Assembly (NCBI RefSeq): GCF_001907235.1
Contig: NZ_MQVS01000010.1
Span: 32,389-96,388 of the forward strand
Source of the DNA: Buchananella hordeovulneris
GTDB taxonomy: Bacteria; Actinomycetota; Actinomycetes; Actinomycetales; Actinomycetaceae
Direction: 5' to 3'
Length of the DNA: 64,000 bases
The position numbers and the translations under genes are program-made. The notes below the pieces were generated by a model. That model did no database searches. It was not told where the DNA came from and was given only the letters and a program-made list of their open reading frames with translations. Below, piece by piece: positions 15,905 to 25,159 of this stretch. Positions within the stretch are counted from its first letter, which is position 1. Every line of letters begins with the position of its first letter.

Positions 15905-18055
15905 CTACAGCATGCAGGACACGCAGTCGTCGACCTGGGTCCCGCTCAACGCCATCTGCCGCAACCGGATGTAATAGATCGACTTGATGCCCTTGCGCCA
16001 GGCATAGATCTGGGCCCGGTTGACGTCGCGAGTAGTCACGGTGTCCTTGAAGAACAGGGTCAGGCTCAGACCTTGGTCAACATGCTGCGTGGCCACCGCG
16101 TAGGTGTCGATGAGTTTCTCGTAGCCGATCTCGTAGGCATCCGTGTAGTACTCCAGGTTGTCGTTCGTCATGAACGGCGCTGGGTAGTACACGCGCCCGA
16201 GCTTGCCTTCCTTGCGGATCTCCACCTTGGAGACGATCGGGTGAATGGAGGAGGTGGAGTGGTTGATGTACGAGATCGACCCGGTGGGCGGAATGGCTTG
16301 CAGGTTCTGGTTGTAGATGCCGTGCTCCTGCACCGAGGCAGCCAGCTCCCGCCAGTCGTCGATCGTGGGGATGAAGTGCCCGGCGAACAACTCCTGCACC
16401 CGTGGCGTCGTCGGCGCGAACGACTCAGTGAGGTACTTTTCGAAGAACTCCCCGCTGGCGTACTTCGACTCGGCGAACCCCACGAATGTCTCTCCCCGTT
16501 CAATGGCCAAACGGTTGGACTCGCGTAGAGCGTGGAAGAGGACGGTGGCGAAGTAGACGTTGACGAAATCCAATGCCTCGGGGGAGCCGTAGTGAATGCG
16601 TTCCCGCGCCAAGAAGCCGTGCAGATTCATCTGCCCCAACCCGATGGCGTGCGATTCGCGGTTGCCGCGATCGATGGAGGGCACCGACCCGATTGAGGTC
16701 GAGTCGGAGACGGCCGTCAGGGCCCGCACCGCCGTAGCCACCGTCTTGCCAAGGTCCCGGGAGTCCATCGCGAGCGCAATGTTCATCGACCCCAGGTTGC
16801 AGGAGATGTCCTTCCCCACGTGGGCATAAGACAAGTCCTCGTTGAGCTCGGAGGCGGTAGAAACCTGCAGGATCTCAGAGCACAGATTGGAGTGCGTGAT
16901 CTTGCCCGCGATCGGGTTGGCCCGGTTCACGGTGTCCTCGAACATGATGTAGGGGTAGCCAGATTCGAACTGGATCTCCGCCAGGGTCTGGAAGAACTCC
17001 CGGGCCTTGATCTTCTTCTTGCGAATCTTGCCGTTGTCGACCATCTCGCGGTACTTCTCAGTGACGTTGATTTCCGCGAACGGCACCCCGTAGACGCGTT
17101 CGACGTCGTAGGGGCTGAAGAGGTACATGTCCTCGTTGTTGCGCGCCAGCTCGAAGGTGATGTCGGGAATAACCACCCCCAGTGACAGGGTCTTGATGCG
17201 GATCTTTTCGTCCGCGTTTTCTCGCTTGGTATCCAAGAAGCGCATGATGTCAGGGTGGTGGGCGTGCAGGTAGACGGCCCCCGCGCCCTGCCGGGCCCCG
17301 AGCTGGTTGGCGTAGGAGAAGGAGTCCTCCAGCAGCTTCATGACGGGGATCACCCCGCTGGACTGGTTCTCGATCCGCTTGATCGGGGCGCCGTACTCGC
17401 GCAGGTTGGATAGCAGCAACGCCACGCCGCCGCCGCGCTTGGAAAGCTGCAGCGCCGAGTTGACTCCGCGCGCGATGGACTCCATGTTGTCCTCGATGCG
17501 CAACAAGAAGCAGGAGACCAGCTCGCCGCGCTGGGCCTTGCCGCAGTTGAGGAAGGTGGGGGTGGCGGGCTGGAAGCGGCCCTCAATGATCTCGTCGACG
17601 AGGGTGCGGGCCAGCTCTTCGTCGCCACGCGCTAGCGTCAACGCCACCATGCACACGCGGTCCTCGAAACGCTCCAGGTACCGTTTGCCGTCGAAGGTCT
17701 TCAGCGTGTAGCTGGTGTAGTACTTGAAGGCTCCGAGGAAGGTCTGGAACCGGAACTTGTGGGCGTAGGCCTGTTTGAAAAGCTCCTTGACGAAGGCGAA
17801 GTCGTACTGGTCCAGGACTGGCTTTTCGTAGTAACCCTCGTCAACCAGGTAGGTGAGCTTTTCTTCCAAGTCGTGGAAGAAGACCGTGTTCTGGTTGACG
17901 TGCTGCAAGAAGTACTGGCGCGCCGCCGCCCGGTCGGCGTCGAACTGGATCTTGCCGTCGGCGTCGTACAGGTTGAGCTTGGCGTTGAGCGCGTGGTAGT
18001 CCAAGCCCGGGTCGCTGACTTCTTCGGTACCGGTGTCCGTCAGAGTTTCTGCCAC
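15905..18055 (-). CDS. nrdE: Class Ib ribonucleoside-diphosphate reductase, large subunit
   Basis: 716 residues. It reduces ribonucleoside diphosphates using a radical delivered by the NrdF subunit. Visible redox elements are the Cys in [20 protein letters not shown], and the C-terminal pair [10 protein letters not shown], which is the swinging-arm CxxC. The start overlaps the nrdI end by 16 bases. The nrdHIE order is normal for class Ib, but nrdF does not follow here. Instead a terminator and repeats come next, so the small subunit must be encoded elsewhere. Confidence 0.96.
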   Translation of the reverse strand: MAETLTDTGTEEVSDPGLDYHALNAKLNLYDADGKIQFDADRAAARQYFLQHVNQNTVFFHDLEEKLTYLVDEGYYEKPVLDQYDFAFVKELFKQAYAHKFRFQTFLGAFKYYTSYTLKTFDGKRYLERFEDRVCMVALTLARGDEELARTLVDEIIEGRFQPATPTFLNCGKAQRGELVSCFLLRIEDNMESIARGVNSALQLSKRGGGVALLLSNLREYGAPIKRIENQSSGVIPVMKLLEDSFSYANQLGARQGAGAVYLHAHHPDIMRFLDTKRENADEKIRIKTLSLGVVIPDITFELARNNEDMYLFSPYDVERVYGVPFAEINVTEKYREMVDNGKIRKKKIKAREFFQTLAEIQFESGYPYIMFEDTVNRANPIAGKITHSNLCSEILQVSTASELNEDLSYAHVGKDISCNLGSMNIALAMDSRDLGKTVATAVRALTAVSDSTSIGSVPSIDRGNRESHAIGLGQMNLHGFLARERIHYGSPEALDFVNVYFATVLFHALRESNRLAIERGETFVGFAESKYASGEFFEKYLTESFAPTTPRVQELFAGHFIPTIDDWRELAASVQEHGIYNQNLQAIPPTGSISYINHSTSSIHPIVSKVEIRKEGKLGRVYYPAPFMTNDNLEYYTDAYEIGYEKLIDTYAVATQHVDQGLSLTLFFKDTVTTRDVNRAQIYAWRKGIKSIYYIRLRQMALSGTQVDDCVSCML

Positions 18056-18468
18056 AGCTTTTTCAATCCCTCCACGACGTTTTGCACGTCGTCGTTTGTT
18101 CCTAAGAGTTCAAATCTGTACAGCAGTGGCACCCCCAGCTTGGCGGCGACGATGTCGCCTGCCAGTCCGTAGGCGCTACCGAAGTTGGTGTTTCCCCCCG
18201 TAATGACGCCGCGGCACAGTTCCCGGTTTTCCTTGACATTCAGGAAACGAATGACCTGTTTGGGCACGGCACCTTTCTGGCTGCCACCCCCGTAGGTCGG
18301 CACGATCAGGACGTAGGGCTCGGTGACCAGCAGCGGGGCGTCGGTGGCGCGGAGGGGAATGCGGTGGGCGGGCAGGGCGAGGCGAGCGACGAAACGGTGC
18401 GTGTTTTGCGACACCGACGAGAAGTAAACCACTTGCGGTTGGTGCGGCGCGCGGTCGGTTGTCGTCAC
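18040..18468 (-). CDS. nrdI: NrdI flavodoxin-like activator of class Ib reductase
   Basis: 142 residues from a GTG at 18466-18468 with GGGAGGGATA upstream. NrdI provides the oxidant needed to assemble the manganese cofactor of NrdF. It shows [15 protein letters not shown] at the N-terminus, the loop VPTYGGG, and [18 protein letters not shown], all typical of the family. It overlaps nrdE by 16 bases and follows nrdH by 66 bases. Confidence 0.95.
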   Translation of the reverse strand: MTTTDRAPHQPQVVYFSSVSQNTHRFVARLALPAHRIPLRATDAPLLVTEPYVLIVPTYGGGSQKGAVPKQVIRFLNVKENRELCRGVITGGNTNFGSAYGLAGDIVAAKLGVPLLYRFELLGTNDDVQNVVEGLKKLWQKL

Positions 18469-18534
18469 TATCCCTCCCCTGTTGGGCGACAGGCAGCGGG
18501 CCGCAGTTACTCCTGCGGCCCGCCATCGCTGCGC

Positions 18535-18792
18535 CTAGATAGCTACCAGCGTGGCACTTTCGGCGGCGGCTGCGGCGGCGGCCTTGATGCGGTCGGGGCG
18601 GAACCCAGCCCAGTGCTCGTCGCCGGCGACGACGACGGGGGCCTGCGTGTAGCCCAGGGAACGGACCAGATCGAGGGCGGCGACATCCTCGGTGAGGTCG
18701 ACCACGCGGTAATCAACCCCGGCCTTGTTGAAGGCGCGGTAGGTGGCGTCACACTGCACGCAGCGGGGCTTGGAGTAGACCGTGATGCTCAT
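18535..18792 (-). CDS. nrdH: NrdH-redoxin (glutaredoxin-like)
   Basis: 85 residues with the redox motif CVQC at residues 12-15 (SKPRCVQCDATYRAF), the VVDLTED segment and QAPVVV cis-proline loop followed by WAGFRPD. It is the electron donor to NrdE. An Ala-rich C-terminal stretch is unremarkable. GAAGGAACGACGAAG precedes the ATG. It is the first gene of the operon. Its upstream region is shared with the divergent glycosylase gene. Confidence 0.95.
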   Translation of the reverse strand: MSITVYSKPRCVQCDATYRAFNKAGVDYRVVDLTEDVAALDLVRSLGYTQAPVVVAGDEHWAGFRPDRIKAAAAAAAESATLVAI

Positions 18793-19238
18793 CTTCGTCG
18801 TTCCTTCGCTTTGGGGGTGGCCCGGGTTTTGCCCTGGACTTACCGCAAATTACCTGACTGTCATTTCCCGGCGAGCCGACGGCTGCGCGGGCTTTGAACA
18901 CTACCCCTTGGGGTGGAGTGATGCCACCACCCCAAGATGTCGTGGTCCGGCGTGTCGCTCACAGTTGCCGAACTCCCCCTGTGGACACCCGGTGGATAGC
19001 CTCCCACTCTCCCCTGCCCGGCGCGGGCGACCTTTGCCAGGCTCCGTGCGCCGGACAGCAGGTGCGCTAATGACAAGCGTGTCATTCCTCCCTGTGGACA
19101 ACCCGCACACACTCCCCACCCCGCCTGTGAATATAACGATTAGATAACGAGGCGGGTAGGGCGTGTCCCCTGTGAGTCCCCTGACAGCGTGCCTTCCACC
19201 CGCCCGCACCCCGTAGCCTGGGACAGAAAGGAGCCGCC
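18793..19238. promoter_or_regulatory. Divergent nrdH / glycosylase promoter region with a hairpin
   Basis: 446 bases without a gene. CTTGGGGTGG (18907-18916) pairs with CCACCCCAAG (18927-18936) over a ten-base loop, next to ACACTACCCC. This could be a regulator site of the nrd operon, but it does not match the usual A+T-rich NrdR box. An A+T-rich patch near 19125-19150 (TATAACGATTAGATAACGA) may be the promoter of the glycosylase gene. Its start has a strong AAAGGAG site. Confidence 0.4.
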
Positions 19239-20090
19239 ATGCCCGAGGGCCACGTCATTCATCGCCTCGCCGCCGCCTTCACCCGCACCTTCGCGGGCCA
19301 GGCCGTAGCGGTCACCAGCCCCCAAGGTCGCTTCGCGGCCGCCGCCGCCCTGCTAGACGGCAGCGTCCTCACCGGTGCCGAGGCGCTCGGTAAGCACCTG
19401 CTGCTCGACTTTGCCGGGCAGCGCACCGTCTGGATTCACCTCGGCCTCATCGGCAAACTCCGCCTCGGCCCCCTGCAACCGCCCGCCAGCCCCGAGACCC
19501 TCCGCCTGCGCGTCGCCAACACCACGCACGCCGCTGACCTCCGCGGCCCCCAATGGTGCCGCCTCCTCACCCCCGCCGAGCGGGCCGACGTGGTGCGCAG
19601 CAGTGGGCCCGATCCGCTCCGGCCCGCCGCCGATCCCGCCCCCACCTGGCAACGCCTGCAACGCTCCTCCCAGCCCTTGGCCCAGCTCCTGCTAGACCAA
19701 AAGCTCTTCGCGGGGGTGGGCAACATTTTCCGCATCGAGGTGCTCTTCCGGCACGCCATCGACCCGCACCTGCCCGGCAAGCACCTGCCCGCGGCCGTCT
19801 TTGCCTCCGTGTGGGCCGACTTGGTGGAGCTAATGACCCACGCCGTCCGCACCGGTTCCATCGACACCGTCGCCCCCGCACACCTACCTGCCGCAATGGG
19901 CCGACCCCAACGTGACGACGCCCACGGCGGCGAGGTCTACGCCTACCGCCGGGCCGGGCAAGCCTGCTACGTCTGCGGCAACCCCATTGCCCGCGAGACC
20001 CTGGCCGGTCGCAACCTGTTTTGGTGCCCCACCTGTCAGCCCGCTGGCAGCCGCGGCACCCCCAGCCCCGCCACCTGGCCCACCGCCTAG
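19239..20090 (+). CDS. nei: Fpg/Nei family DNA glycosylase (endonuclease VIII-like)
   Basis: 283 residues. It excises oxidised bases and cuts at the lesion. The N-terminus after Met is PEGH (catalytic Pro2 and Glu3 of MPEGHVIHRLA), typical of the actinobacterial Nei2 type. LGKHLLLDF, the helix-two-turn-helix part LLDQKLFAGVGNIFRIEVLF and a C-terminal zinc finger (CYVCGN ... WCPTC) are all present. The start follows an AAAGGAG site. It is divergent from nrdH, so base repair and nucleotide reduction may share control. Confidence 0.93.
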   Translation: MPEGHVIHRLAAAFTRTFAGQAVAVTSPQGRFAAAAALLDGSVLTGAEALGKHLLLDFAGQRTVWIHLGLIGKLRLGPLQPPASPETLRLRVANTTHAADLRGPQWCRLLTPAERADVVRSSGPDPLRPAADPAPTWQRLQRSSQPLAQLLLDQKLFAGVGNIFRIEVLFRHAIDPHLPGKHLPAAVFASVWADLVELMTHAVRTGSIDTVAPAHLPAAMGRPQRDDAHGGEVYAYRRAGQACYVCGNPIARETLAGRNLFWCPTCQPAGSRGTPSPATWPTA

Positions 20091-20184
20091 CCGCCCTGGG
20101 ACCCCGGCGCGGGACGCGACCACGTCGTTCGGGTTGACGGATTGTGTGTCACCGCCCTGGAACCCCAGCGCGGGACGCGACCAC
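20091..20184. repeat. 33-bp direct repeat after the glycosylase gene
   Basis: Positions 20091-20123 and 20152-20184 carry the same 33 bases with two mismatches. Both include CGCGGGACGCGACCAC. They lie in the 119-base convergent gap before the response regulator end. Confidence 0.8.
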
Positions 20185-20209
20185 TGCCCCGTTCCGCGAG
20201 TCCCGCCCC

Positions 20210-20875
20210 CTACCTTCCCTGGGGCACCACCAATCCCGCCTCGTAGGCCGCTATCACTAGCTGCGCCCGATCGCGTGCCTGCAGCTTGGCCAGCAGGTGG
20301 CCGATGTGGGTCTTCAGGGTGCCACTGGAGATACCGAGCGCGACCGCGATCTCGCTGTTGGCCCGCCCGGCGGCCACCAGGCGCAGCACCTCCACCTCGC
20401 GGGGCGTCAAACCCGCCAGCTCGCGCCGCGTCGGGCTAGGGCCGGCCGTCACGTAGCGGGCGATCAACCGCGTCAACACCTGGGGTGCCACCAGGCTCTC
20501 CCCCGCCGCCACGCGCCGCACGGCCTCCACCAGCCGTTCCGGTTGGGTGTCCTTCAACAGGAAGCCGGCCGCCCCGGCCCGCAACGCCCCCACCACGTAT
20601 TCGTCGAGCTCGAACATGGTCAGCACCAACACCCGGGCGGTGGCCGTCACCGGATCGGCCGCGAGCGCGGCGGTGGCGGCAATACCGTCGCCGTCCGGCA
20701 TCCGGATGTCCATGAGGACCACATCGGGGCGCGTTTGACGGGCCAGTTCAAGGGCAGCGCGGCCGGTGGCAGCCTGCCCGACAACTTCGCAACCGCCGCT
20801 GTCCAGGATGAGGCTGAAGGAGTGGCGCAATAGTTCCTGGTCGTCGACGACCAGCACTCTGGGGCCCGACGTCAC
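20210..20875 (-). CDS. NarL/LuxR family response regulator
   Basis: 221 residues from the GTG at 20873-20875, which overlaps the kinase stop (GTGA). Receiver domain: VLVVDDQELLR, phosphorylation site VVLMDIRMPDGDG, and Lys in FLLKDTQPE. The C-terminal LuxR helix-turn-helix is LTPREVEVLRLVAAGRANSE followed by LKTHIGHLLAKL. It is paired with the kinase just upstream and is likely to control the divergent ABC exporter operon starting at 21881. Confidence 0.92.
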   Translation of the reverse strand: MTSGPRVLVVDDQELLRHSFSLILDSGGCEVVGQAATGRAALELARQTRPDVVLMDIRMPDGDGIAATAALAADPVTATARVLVLTMFELDEYVVGALRAGAAGFLLKDTQPERLVEAVRRVAAGESLVAPQVLTRLIARYVTAGPSPTRRELAGLTPREVEVLRLVAAGRANSEIAVALGISSGTLKTHIGHLLAKLQARDRAQLVIAAYEAGLVVPQGR

Positions 20876-21783
20876 GGTGTCACCTGCCGAGGCAGGCTTG
20901 CCTCCAGCTGCCAGCCGGGGCCGCACGGGCCGGCCTGCAGGCTACCGCCAACGGCGGTGGCGCGCTCGCGGGCCCCGGCTAGTCCCTGCCCGGCCCCGGG
21001 GCCGACCGGTTGGGCGGTACGGCCGGGGGCGGGCCCGGCATCGGTGATGGTGAGGCGGACGTGGGGACCGGTCGCGTCAACGGTGACGGTGGCGGTGGTG
21101 GGGGCGGCGTGGCGCACGACGTTAGCCAGCCCTTCGCGTACGAGCGCGCACACGGTGGGGGCGAGGTCAGGGCCGATGTTGTCTGCGGCCGTCAGCTGGA
21201 GGTGGGCGTCGACGCCACCGACGGCCACGGCCGCGACGAGGGCAGGCAGGTCGGCCAGGGTGGCGGTGGGTTGCAGCGGCGCCGCCTGGTCGGGGCTGCG
21301 CAGCACCTGCACCATGCGCCGCAGTTCCGTGGTGGCCTGGCGGGCGATGGTCTCGATGTCTGCCAGGGCGGCCTGCGGGTCCTCCCCCGCCCCGGCCGGG
21401 TTGGCGGCGGTGTAGCGGGCGGCGGCGGCGCGGACGGTGATCATGCCGAGGCCGTGGGACGCGAGGTCGTGCAGTTCGCGGGCGATGGCTAGGCGTTCTG
21501 CCTGCACGGCGTTGGCTGCCGCCCACTGGGTCAGGGCGTCCTCGTACTGGGTACGGGCCGCGCGGGCGCGGGCCAGCGCCCAGGCGACGACGCTGCCGAG
21601 CCCGACCGCCATGCCGCCCACGAGCAGCGCGGTCATGCCGCGGGAGTCCGTTCCGCTCACGCTGCTCACCAGCACGATGAACCCGATCAGCCCGGCGGTG
21701 ATTCCCCAGGCGGCGGGTTGACGTTGGGGGCGGGGGAGCGTGTGCACGTCCCGATGGTAGGCGGCCGGGCCACGGTGCCGCAT
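20872..21783 (-). CDS. NarL-type sensor histidine kinase
   Basis: About 303 residues from the ATG at 21781-21783; a GTG at 21745-21747 is an alternative and neither has a good ribosome site. Two membrane segments (AWGITAGLIGFIVLVSS and a second around ALLVGGMAVGLGSVVAWAL) have almost no external loop, so the sensor probably works within the membrane. HisKA_3 motif ELHDLASHGLGMI carries the phospho-accepting His. The ATPase part has ANVVRHA, ITDAGPAPG and GAGQGLAGARERA. Such intramembrane kinases often sit next to an ABC exporter. Confidence 0.88.
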   Translation of the reverse strand: MRHRGPAAYHRDVHTLPRPQRQPAAWGITAGLIGFIVLVSSVSGTDSRGMTALLVGGMAVGLGSVVAWALARARAARTQYEDALTQWAAANAVQAERLAIARELHDLASHGLGMITVRAAAARYTAANPAGAGEDPQAALADIETIARQATTELRRMVQVLRSPDQAAPLQPTATLADLPALVAAVAVGGVDAHLQLTAADNIGPDLAPTVCALVREGLANVVRHAAPTTATVTVDATGPHVRLTITDAGPAPGRTAQPVGPGAGQGLAGARERATAVGGSLQAGPCGPGWQLEASLPRQVTP

Positions 21784-21880
21784 CGGACCGTGGTCCGAGA
21801 GACCGGGCGGGCAGTCGGCGTCTGGCTGCCGCCCGCCCGGAGGAAGCGGCCCAGCCGCCGCGGCGGCTGCAATTGGCGGC

Positions 21881-22600
21881 ATGTTTGAGATTGCTGCTGT
21901 CACGAAACGGCGGGGGGCCCGCCCGGTGCTTACCGACGTCAGTTTCGCTGCCCGTCGCGGCCGGGTTACCGCCTTCCTGGGCGCCAACGGGGCGGGAAAG
22001 TCTTCCACGCTGCGGATTCTGCTTGGCCTGGACCGGCCCGACGCGGGCACCGCCACTGTCGCGGGGCGTCCCTACCGGGAGCTGGCCTGCCCGGCGCGCA
22101 CTGTCGGGGCGGTGCTCGGCGGGCCTGGGGCGCACCGCTCCCGCACCGGGCGTTCCCACCTGGCGTGGCTGGCGGCCGCCGCGGACCTGCCCGCTCGGCG
22201 GGTGGATGAGGTGCTGACCGTCGTCGGACTGCGGGAGGCGGCACGGCGGCGCGTGGGCACCTACTCCTTAGGCATGGGGCAACGACTCGGCCTGGCCGCG
22301 GCCCTGCTCGGCGAACCGGAAGGCCTGGTGTTGGACGAACCGTTCAACGGCCTGGACCCGGAGGGGATCCGGTGGCTGCGGGAGCTGCTGCGGGGCCACG
22401 CCGCGGCCGGGGGCGCGGTCTTGCTGTCCTCCCACCTGATCGGCGAGGTGGCGGGCCTGGCCGACGACGTCGTCCTCATCAGCAGCGGCCGCATCGTAGC
22501 GGCTGGGCCGGTGGATGCGGTCGTCGGCCCGCACGCCGACCTGGAGAGCGCCTACTTTGCTCACACCGCCGCTCCGCACCCGCCACAGGTGGCGGCATGA
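21881..22600 (+). CDS. ABC transporter ATP-binding protein (ABC-2 exporter)
   Basis: 239 residues. Walker A GANGAGKSST, signature YSLGMGQRLGLAAALL, Walker B GLVLDEPFNGLDPEG and switch His in SSHLIGE. It resembles the ATPases of antibiotic or lantibiotic self-protection exporters. The gene overlaps the next by ATGA, and three genes form one operon divergent from the two-component system. The kinase and the exporter share a short divergent promoter region of about 100 bases. Confidence 0.92.
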   Translation: MFEIAAVTKRRGARPVLTDVSFAARRGRVTAFLGANGAGKSSTLRILLGLDRPDAGTATVAGRPYRELACPARTVGAVLGGPGAHRSRTGRSHLAWLAAAADLPARRVDEVLTVVGLREAARRRVGTYSLGMGQRLGLAAALLGEPEGLVLDEPFNGLDPEGIRWLRELLRGHAAAGGAVLLSSHLIGEVAGLADDVVLISSGRIVAAGPVDAVVGPHADLESAYFAHTAAPHPPQVAA

Positions 22601-23382
22601 AGCGCGCCTATCTGCGGGCCGAGGTCCGCAAGTTCCTGACTTTGCGCTCCACCTGGATCGCCCTGGGAGTGGGCGGGCTCGGCTCGCTAGCCCTGACCGT
22701 GCTCAACGCCCTGACCGTGCGCCAAGCCCTGATCACTGGCGAGGTGGCCAACTTGGCCAGCACCTCGCCGTTCGACACCGCGCAATCCGCGCCCGCCATC
22801 GCCCTCACGGTGCTCGCCGTCGTCTGGGGTGCGGCCAGTAGCGGCGCCGAGTACGCCGCTGAGCAGGTCGACGGGCCGGGTGGGCGCGGCATCACCACCA
22901 CCCTGTTGGCCCTCCCCCACCGACGGCGCCTCCTGGCCACCAAGGCGCTGCTGGTGGCGGGGGCGGCCGCGGTGGTTGGCATGCTCATCCTGGTGGCCTG
23001 CTGGGCGACGGCCCGCGGCCTCCTGCCCGCTGCCGCCGAGACGGTGCCGACCGGGCAGGCGCTGGCTAGGGTGGCGCGCTCCGGCGGGTACTGGGCCGGG
23101 ATGGCGGTCATCGCCCTGGCCCTGACGGCCCTGGCCCGCAGCGAGGTGGTGCCCCTGGTGCTCCTGGTGGTCAATTCCTCCCTCGTGTCCGTCTCGCTGC
23201 TGGCCATCCGGGTGCTGCCCGCGGCCCGGTGGCTGCCCGACGCCGCGGCCCGCAACCTCTTCGGTTTGGAGGCGGACGAGCTGGGCGGGCCCGGTCCTCT
23301 AGTGGGTGGGCTGGTGCTGAGCGCCTGGGCGGTGGGGTTGCTGGCGCTCGCGGCGGTCTTGCTCGACAGGCGTGACGCATGA
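22597..23382 (+). CDS. ABC-2 type permease subunit
   Basis: 261 residues from the ATG that overlaps the ATPase stop. About six hydrophobic segments with an N-terminal cytoplasmic stretch (AEVRKFLTLRSTW), which is typical of ABC-2 permeases that act with the preceding ATPase. A central loop RRRLLATKALLVAGAAA is characteristic. A paralogue-like permease follows directly, again with an ATGA overlap, so the exporter probably has two different membrane subunits. Confidence 0.85.
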   Translation: MKRAYLRAEVRKFLTLRSTWIALGVGGLGSLALTVLNALTVRQALITGEVANLASTSPFDTAQSAPAIALTVLAVVWGAASSGAEYAAEQVDGPGGRGITTTLLALPHRRRLLATKALLVAGAAAVVGMLILVACWATARGLLPAAAETVPTGQALARVARSGGYWAGMAVIALALTALARSEVVPLVLLVVNSSLVSVSLLAIRVLPAARWLPDAAARNLFGLEADELGGPGPLVGGLVLSAWAVGLLALAAVLLDRRDA

Positions 23383-24134
23383 GCGCCGCGACGGCCTGCC
23401 GGCGGTCGCGTCGGTGCCCACGCCCGCTAGCGGCGGAGCTGCGCAAACTGTCCACTCTGCCGCTGACGTGGTGGACGCTGGCGGGCACCGCCACCTGCGG
23501 GGCACTGCTCGGCCCAGCGTTGGCGGGACTGCCCGCCGGGCCCACCCCTGCCAGCCTGCCGACGGTATTAGTCGGCGCTGCCCCCTATCTGGCGGCCGTG
23601 TTGGCGCTGCTTGGGGCGCTGCCGCGGGGGCACGAGTACGCGGGGCGGCAGTACCTCACCGCCCGCCTGGCCTGCCCGCGCCCCGGGCGGGGCGCCGCCC
23701 AGGCGGTGGCCGCGTTGGGTTTGGTGGTGGTCGGCGCGGTGGTCGCGGTCGGCGCCACCGCGCTGGGGGCGGGGGCGGCCGGGGCCGTCGCCAGCACGGG
23801 CCATCCATCCACGGCGGGCACCGCGAGTGGCTGGATCCAGGTCGGCGGCTGGGTGGTGGCCTATCTCGCGGCCATCGGCTTCCTCACCCATCTGCTCGGT
23901 AGCCTGACGCGGCGCCTGGTGCCCACCCTGACCGTGGCGCTGCTCGGACTGCTGGTGGCTCCCGTCGTGCTGGGGGGCCTGCCGTCGGTGGCGCGGTGGC
24001 TGCCGTCGGCGGCCCTGCCGGAACTGCTGACCGCCGGGCCGAGCGGGCGCGGGCTGGTGTTGCTGGGGCTGTGGGGGGCGGTCCTCACCGGGGCCGGGGC
24101 GGCGCGCCGGTGGCGGGCCGACGCTGACGGCTAG
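23379..24134 (+). CDS. Second ABC-2 type permease subunit
   Basis: 251 residues, six hydrophobic segments, N-terminal LAAELRKLSTLPLTWWTLAG as in the preceding permease. It overlaps that gene by ATGA. The Gly/Ala/Val-rich composition makes sequence comparison weak, but the layout (one ATPase, two permeases) fits bacteriocin or lipid-targeting peptide exporters. The operon ends at a hairpin 14 bases downstream. Confidence 0.82.
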   Translation: MSAATACRRSRRCPRPLAAELRKLSTLPLTWWTLAGTATCGALLGPALAGLPAGPTPASLPTVLVGAAPYLAAVLALLGALPRGHEYAGRQYLTARLACPRPGRGAAQAVAALGLVVVGAVVAVGATALGAGAAGAVASTGHPSTAGTASGWIQVGGWVVAYLAAIGFLTHLLGSLTRRLVPTLTVALLGLLVAPVVLGGLPSVARWLPSAALPELLTAGPSGRGLVLLGLWGAVLTGAGAARRWRADADG

Positions 24135-24147
24135 CGGGCCACCAGCC

Positions 24148-24194
24148 CCCGAACTCCTAATTTGGGAGCAATTAGGAGCAATTAGGAGTTCGGG
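24148..24194. terminator. Bidirectional terminator with repeated loop
   Basis: CCCGAACTCCTAATT (24148-24162) and its exact complement at 24180-24194. The loop holds a third partial copy of the arm, so AGCAATTAGG occurs twice in tandem (24167-24186). It serves convergent genes ending at 24134 and 24206. Confidence 0.85.
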
Positions 24195-24205
24195 CGGTGG
24201 TGGGC

Positions 24206-25093
24206 CTACTTCTTGGCGCCTTTCACCGAGCCCTGCATCTGCCCGGCCTGCCGCCCGATGGCGTAGCAGGCGTAGTTGCGGGCACCGAGTTCGTACTCCA
24301 CCTGGCTGGGGCCGGTCATGTACACCTCGTACTGCGACTGGCCGTAGTCGATGCCGACATAGTCCCTGAACGCCTTGACGCACAACGGCTCAAGAATGCC
24401 CAACAGGTTGTCCTCGCCCGGGTACTCGGCGGACGGCAGCGGGGCAACTTCCATGACCTCACCGTCGTGGGTCTCGCTGCAATCCACGGTGTCCGGCTGA
24501 CCGACGGCCCCGCCGTAGAAGCGCGGCCAGTTCAGGCACTCCCCCGGTTGCGGATTGAAAGTAAAGATGGTTTCGATCCCGGGGCCAGGCTCGTCCACTT
24601 CGTCAAACGACTCATCCGTGCCGAACGGCGCTTCGGTCTCTCTCACCTCCCGCCCCGCATCTGGTTGCGCAGTCGGGGTGGCGACGGTGGCTTTGCCGTC
24701 GTCCTTACCGAGGAGGAAGAAGGCGGCCACACCCCCACCAACCGCCAACACAGCCACCAGGGCGATGAGGATGGCCACCGTTGCCCCGGACTTGCGCTGC
24801 GGCGGCATGCCATACGGCGGCGAACCGTAGCCCCCCGGGGCTCCGTAGCCCCCTTGGGGCACCCCCGCGGCCGGATACTGCCCCCCGGGATAGGGCGTGC
24901 CTGGCACTGGGCCGCTCGGGTAGGCCCCGCCGGGCGGCAGCGGCCCGCCCACCGGATAACCCCCGGGGTAGGTGCCACCCGGCAACGCCTCACCACCGGG
25001 ATAGTTCCCCGGCTGCCCCTGCGGTTGCTGACCGCCACCTGCCGCACCAGACTGCCACGGGTTGGGGGACGGGGAACTCGGCGGATAAGACAT
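24206..25093 (-). CDS. Membrane protein with septum-formation domain
   Basis: 295 residues from the ATG at 25091-25093 (GGAG nine bases upstream); a longer frame to 25144 lacks a ribosome site. The first 110 residues are Pro/Gly/Tyr/Gln-rich and cytoplasmic. One membrane segment follows (ATVAILIALVAVLAVGGGVAAFFLL, core VAILIALVAVLAVGG). The outer part has PGECLNWP, VDCSETHDGEVM and paired cysteines, as in the actinobacterial Septum_form family. A role in envelope or septum building is only inferred from the family name. Confidence 0.75.
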   Translation of the reverse strand: MSYPPSSPSPNPWQSGAAGGGQQPQGQPGNYPGGEALPGGTYPGGYPVGGPLPPGGAYPSGPVPGTPYPGGQYPAAGVPQGGYGAPGGYGSPPYGMPPQRKSGATVAILIALVAVLAVGGGVAAFFLLGKDDGKATVATPTAQPDAGREVRETEAPFGTDESFDEVDEPGPGIETIFTFNPQPGECLNWPRFYGGAVGQPDTVDCSETHDGEVMEVAPLPSAEYPGEDNLLGILEPLCVKAFRDYVGIDYGQSQYEVYMTGPSQVEYELGARNYACYAIGRQAGQMQGSVKGAKK

Positions 25094-25159
25094 GGCAAAC
25101 AACTCCGTTCGGGATGCAGCAACGCCACCTGTGGCGCAGCTCATACTCTACCGTTTTAT

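Noticed and set aside
18907..18936. NrdR box
   Set aside because: Known NrdR sites are A+T-rich tandem boxes with ACA...TGT ends; this element is a C/G hairpin and is kept only as a possible regulatory structure.
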